From the NCBI RefSeq assembly GCF_007556815.1, contig NZ_CP041745.1, positions 1,302,001 through 1,366,000 of the forward strand: 64,000 bases of DNA. The letters are read 5' to 3'. Shown one piece after another: positions 59,164 to 64,000 of this stretch. How positions within the stretch are numbered: the stretch's first letter is position 1; each line of letters starts with the position of its first letter. This DNA comes from Paraburkholderia megapolitana. GTDB taxonomy: Bacteria; Pseudomonadota; Gammaproteobacteria; Burkholderiales; Burkholderiaceae. The notes under the pieces were generated by a model. It did no database searches, had not been told where the DNA came from, and saw only the letters and a list, made by a program, of their open reading frames with translations. The position numbers were made by a program, and so were the translations under genes.

Positions 59164-59854
59164 GCCGAGCATCACCGTCGTTCTGATCGAAGACGAAAAG
59201 CAGATCCGCCGTTTCGTGCGCACGTCGCTGGAAGGCGAGGGCATCACTGTGTACGACGCGGAGACAGGCAAGCAAGGCCTCATCGAGGCGGCAACCCGCA
59301 AGCCCGATCTCGTGATTGTCGACCTGGGCTTGCCCGATACCGATGGTCTCGACGTGATCCGCGAACTGCGCGGCTGGAGCGAGCTACCGGTGATCGTGCT
59401 GTCGGCACGCACCCAGGAAAGCGAGAAGGTCGCGGCCCTCGATGCCGGTGCCGACGATTATCTGACCAAACCGTTCGGCGTGTCGGAGCTGCTCGCGCGG
59501 ATTCGCGCCCACATGCGCCGGCGCAATCAGGGCGGCGCCAACGAATCGCCGCAAGTGCATTTCGGCGCCGTCACCGTCGATCTCGCACTGCGCCAGGTAT
59601 CGCGCGATGGTGCCGCGATACATCTGACGCCGATCGAATACCGTTTGCTTGCCACGCTCGTGCGTCACGCCGGCCGCGTGCTTACGCACCGGCAACTGCT
59701 GCGCGACGTGTGGGGGCCGTCGCATGTCGAGAGCCATCACTATCTGCGGATCTACATGGCGCATTTGCGGCAGAAACTGGAGCGCGACCCGGCGCAGCCG
59801 GAGCATATCGTCACCGAGACCGGGGTGGGTTACCGGCTTGTCGGTGCAACCTGA
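59156..59854 (+). CDS. kdpE: Kdp response regulator (OmpR type)
   Basis: 232 residues. Receiver domain with acidic IEDEKQ, phosphorylated Asp in VIVDLGLPDTDG near 54 and Lys in DDYLTKPFG near 104. The winged-helix domain has HLTPIEYRLLATLVRHAGRVLTHRQLLRDVWG near 165 and the C-terminal GVGYRLV. It activates kdpFABC after phosphorylation by KdpD. It overlaps kdpD by 8 bases, so the two are coupled. Confidence 0.97.
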   Translation: MNEPSITVVLIEDEKQIRRFVRTSLEGEGITVYDAETGKQGLIEAATRKPDLVIVDLGLPDTDGLDVIRELRGWSELPVIVLSARTQESEKVAALDAGADDYLTKPFGVSELLARIRAHMRRRNQGGANESPQVHFGAVTVDLALRQVSRDGAAIHLTPIEYRLLATLVRHAGRVLTHRQLLRDVWGPSHVESHHYLRIYMAHLRQKLERDPAQPEHIVTETGVGYRLVGAT

Positions 59855-59908
59855 GCGATGTGAGCGACCAGCGTGATCGGCCTGCCAGCCTGATAGAGGC
59901 ATTTTTGA

Positions 59909-59914
59909 TATAAT
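59909..59914 (+). promoter_or_regulatory. -10 element before the guanidine-II riboswitch
   Basis: TATAAT starting at 59909, about 13 bases before the first riboswitch hairpin. No convincing -35 at 17 bases. Likely promoter for the riboswitch-sugE transcript. Confidence 0.5.
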
Positions 59915-59921
59915 TACGTTT

Positions 59922-59965
59922 CGTAAGGACGACCTTACGCATCCGCAGCAAACGGGGACGGCCCC
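59922..59965 (+). ncRNA. Guanidine-II riboswitch (mini-ykkC)
   Basis: Two hairpins with the defining ACGR tetraloops. The first has a 7-bp stem CGTAAGG / CCTTACG with loop ACGA (59922-59939). The second has GGGG / CCCC with loop ACGG (59954-59965). They lie directly upstream of the SugE/Gdx gene, with its GGAG ribosome-binding site 12 bases after the second hairpin. This fits the translational guanidine-II switch: guanidinium binding stabilises both loops and frees the ribosome-binding site. Confidence 0.9.
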
Positions 59966-59987
59966 ATCTAAACCATGGAGTCGTCAC

Positions 59988-60308
59988 ATGTCCTGGGTTC
60001 TTCTTTTCATCGCCGGCCTGCTCGAAGTCGCATGGGCCGCCGGACTCAAAACCTCTGAAGGTTTCACGCGCCTGTGGCCGTCGGTGTTCACCATCGTCAC
60101 GGCGCTCGGCAGCTTTATCCTGCTCGCGATGGCCATGCGCCAGTTGCCACTCGGCACCGCCTATGCGGTGTGGACCGGGATCGGCGCGGTCGGCGCGTTC
60201 GTGTTCGGGATCGTGATGATGGGCGAGGCGGTGACGCTCGCGCGGGTCGCTAGCGCAGTGTTGATCGTCATCGGCCTGATCGGTCTGAAACTTTCTTCAG
60301 GTCACTGA
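59988..60308 (+). CDS. sugE: SMR-family guanidinium exporter (SugE/Gdx)
   Basis: 106 residues, four membrane helices. The essential Glu is residue 13 in [12 protein letters not shown], the Gdx-type signature. Later [22 protein letters not shown] and [10 protein letters not shown] match the family. It exports guanidinium in exchange for protons; an antiparallel dimer is typical. Expression is under the guanidine-II riboswitch. The ATG is preceded by GGAG at good spacing, and a GTG-free reading fixes it. Confidence 0.96.
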   Translation: MSWVLLFIAGLLEVAWAAGLKTSEGFTRLWPSVFTIVTALGSFILLAMAMRQLPLGTAYAVWTGIGAVGAFVFGIVMMGEAVTLARVASAVLIVIGLIGLKLSSGH

Positions 60309-60318
60309 GTTATACCGC

Positions 60319-61107
60319 TCACTCGTCGAACGCGATTCCGAGCCTGCGTAACTCTCTTAAGCCGCTAGCGAGGTGTGCCCGCGCGCTTTCGGGATCGACT
60401 ACCCGCATTTGCTCATAGGCGCGTTGGGCCACTTCGGGAGGCACTGGCTTGAGCATGCGATTACTGCCCATCGCCTTGAGCTGTACTTCAGCTGCGCGCT
60501 CCAGGTAGTACAGGTCGTCCCAAGCCTCCGCGATGCTCGCCCCCGCCACTAGCACGCCGTGGTTTTTCAGGAACAGGATATCCGCCTTTCCGAGTGCCTC
60601 CGCAATGCGATCTCCCTCTGAAGTATCGAGCGCCAGCCCGTTGTAGTGTTCGTCGACGGCGGTGCGGCCGTAGAACTTCAAGGAAGATTGCCCGAGCCAC
60701 AGCAACGGCGGCCCTTCCAGCAAGCACAGCGCCGTGGCGTTTGGCATATGCGTGTGGAACGCGGCTTTCACACGCGGCATCGATTGATGCAGTTGGGAAT
60801 GGATGTACCACGCGGTTGCCTCGGGTTCGCCGTCGCCGTCGATCACATTGCCGTCGAAATCACATACCACGAGCCTTGACGCGGTGATTTCGGAAAACGC
60901 ATAGCCGTATGGATTGACGAAAAACAGGTCACTGTGTCCCGGTACAACGGCGGAGAAATGATTGCAAATTCCTTCTTCGAATCCGCGCCGCGCGGCCAGT
61001 TGAAAGCAGGCGGCCAGTTCGAGGCGTGCTTGCACGACGGCGCTCGAATCGAGTTGCAGGGTGCGTGGCGCCGCCGTGCGTTTCGTGGATGCAAACGAAT
61101 GTGCCAT
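60319..61107 (-). CDS. Class II aldolase/adducin-family protein
   Basis: 262 residues. Class II aldolase fold: LAACFQLAARRGFEEGICNHFSAVVPG at the start, zinc ligands H-x-H in AAFHTHMPNA and a third His in LFLKNHGVLVAG, as in fuculose/ribulose-phosphate aldolases and their relatives. No phosphate-binding details are evident, so the substrate is unknown. The ATG has TGGAGATGG 9 bases upstream. It ends the four-gene minus-strand cluster and is 27 bases from the aminotransferase stop. It converges on sugE. Confidence 0.85.
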   Translation of the reverse strand: MAHSFASTKRTAAPRTLQLDSSAVVQARLELAACFQLAARRGFEEGICNHFSAVVPGHSDLFFVNPYGYAFSEITASRLVVCDFDGNVIDGDGEPEATAWYIHSQLHQSMPRVKAAFHTHMPNATALCLLEGPPLLWLGQSSLKFYGRTAVDEHYNGLALDTSEGDRIAEALGKADILFLKNHGVLVAGASIAEAWDDLYYLERAAEVQLKAMGSNRMLKPVPPEVAQRAYEQMRVVDPESARAHLASGLRELRRLGIAFDE

Positions 61108-61134
61108 GGGTTTCCATCTCCAGAACCGCTGCGC

Positions 61135-62454
<1,320 letters not shown>

Positions 62455-62486
62455 TCACCTCGATGTCCGCTTTGTCGAAGCATGTG

Positions 62487-63476
62487 TCACGACGAATTTT
62501 TGTAGCAATAACCGATGAGCCCAAGAACGATGATTAGCACGCCCACCCAGGACGTCAGATCGGGAATCGGTTGATGCATGAAGGCGATTCCGGCCACCAG
62601 CGTAATCACGACTTCACCCGCCAGCGTCGCATCGACGGCCGCAATCTGCATCGCGGACGTCGTGCTGTTCCGGGCGAAATAAAATAGTGACGTCGCGCAA
62701 ACACCAGCCAGGAGCGCGACCATGAAGCTGCCGAGGAATTGCTGTGCTGAGGGTGCCGGCGGTTGTATTGCGAAAATTAGCGCAAGCCAGTACGGCACGG
62801 ACCCGAGGCTCATCAGCAGAACGCAAGCCATCGGGTTTTCGAGAACTTCATTGTCGGACAACCGCAGGCGGCCGAGCTGATTGTGTTTCGCGCTATTGAC
62901 GAACTGATTGCCGATCGGATACGCGATAGCTGCGATCAACGCGGGCAACGCGCCGTGAATCACTTCCGAAACTGCGATGCCCTCCTTGATCCTGCCGTAA
63001 TTCAGGACGAGCACGCCCACTACGATCAGGAAGGAAAACGTCAAGCCCTTGCGGGGCATTTTCTTGCCGAAAAGCATCAGGACAAACGGGCTTGCCAGTA
63101 CCGTCAGTTGCCAGGTCGCAGCGACGACCCAGCCATGCGCGAAGTCGGCGGCGAGACAGATTCCGGAATAGAAAACCCCGAATCCGATGCCGCCGGCCAG
63201 CGTCCAGAACAGCAGGTTCCGGAAATAATTGGCCACCACACGCCTGAAATACGCGCTGCCCCTGGAAATCGGCAGGATCGCCGAGAGCAGTACTAGCATG
63301 AAAAGAAACCTCAATGCCGCCGACCAGAGCCAATGCCCCCCCTGCAGGTGCATGACTTCATTTAGCAGGAACGTGGCACTGAAGAACGCCGAACTGACTA
63401 TGCCGATCAAAACCAGTCTGAATGTGGACGGATTCGTCATGCCCGACTGGGGGTCAGTTTTCGTCGCGGCGTGCAT
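62487..63476 (-). CDS. EmrE/EamA-type multidrug exporter
   Basis: 329 residues, about ten membrane helices. Starts MHAATKTDPQSG then GIVSSAFFSATFLLNEVMHLQGG, ends with LTSWVGVLIIVLGLIGYCYK, and contains LAADFAHGWVVAATWQLTVLASPFVLMLFGKKMPRKG in pieces. This is the DMT superfamily, multidrug-resistance efflux-type (PF13536-like) group. It probably exports the product or protects the cell from it. The ATG overlaps the end of the Rieske gene by about 23 bases (coupled translation); an alternative ATG is at 63440. It precedes the aminotransferase on the minus strand. Confidence 0.83.
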   Translation of the reverse strand: MHAATKTDPQSGMTNPSTFRLVLIGIVSSAFFSATFLLNEVMHLQGGHWLWSAALRFLFMLVLLSAILPISRGSAYFRRVVANYFRNLLFWTLAGGIGFGVFYSGICLAADFAHGWVVAATWQLTVLASPFVLMLFGKKMPRKGLTFSFLIVVGVLVLNYGRIKEGIAVSEVIHGALPALIAAIAYPIGNQFVNSAKHNQLGRLRLSDNEVLENPMACVLLMSLGSVPYWLALIFAIQPPAPSAQQFLGSFMVALLAGVCATSLFYFARNSTTSAMQIAAVDATLAGEVVITLVAGIAFMHQPIPDLTSWVGVLIIVLGLIGYCYKNSS

Positions 63477-64000
63477 ATACTTTCCCGATTACCCATTTGT
63501 TCATGGCATGTACCACTTCTTCATGGAAAGAAAACCGTCCTGGCAGGCACCATCTTGAGTTGACACCTAGTTGTTGACGTTCGCAGATTCGGTTGTCCTC
63601 ATCGATCACCATGTCCCACCGGGAGATGTAGCGTGGTGAGATATCCTTGAAATCGTCTCGCGCCACGGTACTTTCCGGGAAGCAATACCCCACGTGCACT
63701 TTGGTGGTAGTCGGAGTTTCGGGAAGCTTGTTGATCCACCAGCTCGAATCCTGGGTCGTCACGAGAAAGAAACCGGGGTAGATCATTGTGAAGTAAGTTC
63801 CCGTCGCCTCCTTACCGGAGATGCCGGGAATCTTGGGGAAGATCTTGCCATTGTCCACAGATGTAACGGAAACCGTGCGGGGATATTCGAAAAAGGTGGT
63901 TTCGTATTCACCCGACGACGGTTGCCTCGGGAAAACCTGCTGCCCGATGGAAACGGGATGTACTGTCGGAGCGTGATAGTCCTCCATGTCCACCTCGGTA
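63454..64000 (-). CDS. Rieske non-haem iron oxygenase, alpha subunit (5' end outside window)
   Basis: Partial; about 181 C-terminal residues are visible. They cover the catalytic SRPBCC domain of a ring-hydroxylating/Rieske oxygenase. The iron-ligand motif reads EDYHAPTVH: two His and an acidic residue three before the first His. Here that bridging residue is Glu rather than the Asp of naphthalene dioxygenase, as in CntA/betaine-type oxygenases. An Asp near the C-terminus (IDEDNRICERQQ) is the third ligand. The Rieske 2Fe-2S domain must lie beyond 64000. It acts with a reductase that is not visible. Substrate unknown. Confidence 0.85.
   Translation of the reverse strand, partial: TEVDMEDYHAPTVHPVSIGQQVFPRQPSSGEYETTFFEYPRTVSVTSVDNGKIFPKIPGISGKEATGTYFTMIYPGFFLVTTQDSSWWINKLPETPTTTKVHVGYCFPESTVARDDFKDISPRYISRWDMVIDEDNRICERQQLGVNSRWCLPGRFSFHEEVVHAMNKWVIGKVYARRDEN

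Overview
The window is a high-GC (mostly about 60-65% by eye) stretch of a beta-proteobacterial chromosome, most likely Paraburkholderia/Burkholderia sensu lato. Reasons: the gene repertoire (intracellular PHB depolymerase phaZ, orphan rnfB beside nth, large second FtsK, purT, trhO-gluQ-dnaE neighbourhood, rng-maf-rlmH-rsfS-nadD-hemF-purD-yebC run, complete kdpFABC-kdpDE) and the strong GC3 coding bias. These genus-level statements are inference; no 16S or tRNA gene is present in the window.

Layout. 0-6.2 kb: CoxE-like VWA protein (cut by the window edge) with its MoxR ATPase, two small monohaem cytochromes c, DUF1841, nth and rnfB, and a TetR regulator. 6.2-18.4 kb: phaZ, a GH15 glycosidase, small proteins, a secreted beta-propeller lactonase, ftsK, a META lipoprotein, purT, a small lipoprotein and a MliC-like lysozyme inhibitor. 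18.6-29.7 kb: a ThDP enzyme of the acetolactate synthase family paired with an aldehyde dehydrogenase, a RhlE-type RNA helicase behind a long GC-rich leader, gluQ, trhO and dnaE. 29.7-40.8 kb: a lipopolysaccharide/outer-core region (GT4, two GT2, O-antigen ligase, msbA, GT9, and a GT42/DUF115-like protein) interrupted by small orphan genes and a hipA-hipB toxin-antitoxin pair in reversed order. 40.8-49.1 kb: a minus-strand housekeeping block rng, maf, rlmH, rsfS, nadD, hemF, purD, yebC, upp. 49.3-51.1 kb: an SDR and a quinone oxidoreductase ending in a clear terminator. 51.3-59.9 kb: the high-affinity K+ uptake system kdpFABC with its sensor kinase and response regulator, preceded by an unnamed 37-codon membrane ORF. 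59.9-60.3 kb: a guanidine-II (mini-ykkC) riboswitch and the SugE/Gdx guanidinium exporter.

60.3-64.0 kb: the most novel-looking part, a four-gene minus-strand cluster of lower GC running off the right edge: Rieske non-haem iron oxygenase, EmrE/EamA-type exporter, EctB-like diaminobutyrate aminotransferase, and class II aldolase/adducin-family protein. The ectoine partners EctA and EctC are absent from the visible part, so this looks like an acquired small-molecule biosynthesis and export cluster of unknown product.

Other points worth a look: nadD has no ATG/GTG/TTG start upstream of its nucleotide-binding motif and probably starts at CTG; the GT4 gene is followed in frame by a second degenerate copy of its own C-terminal 20 residues; the hipA ribosome-binding site overlaps one arm of an inverted repeat; and three consecutive kdp reading frames overlap by ATGA.
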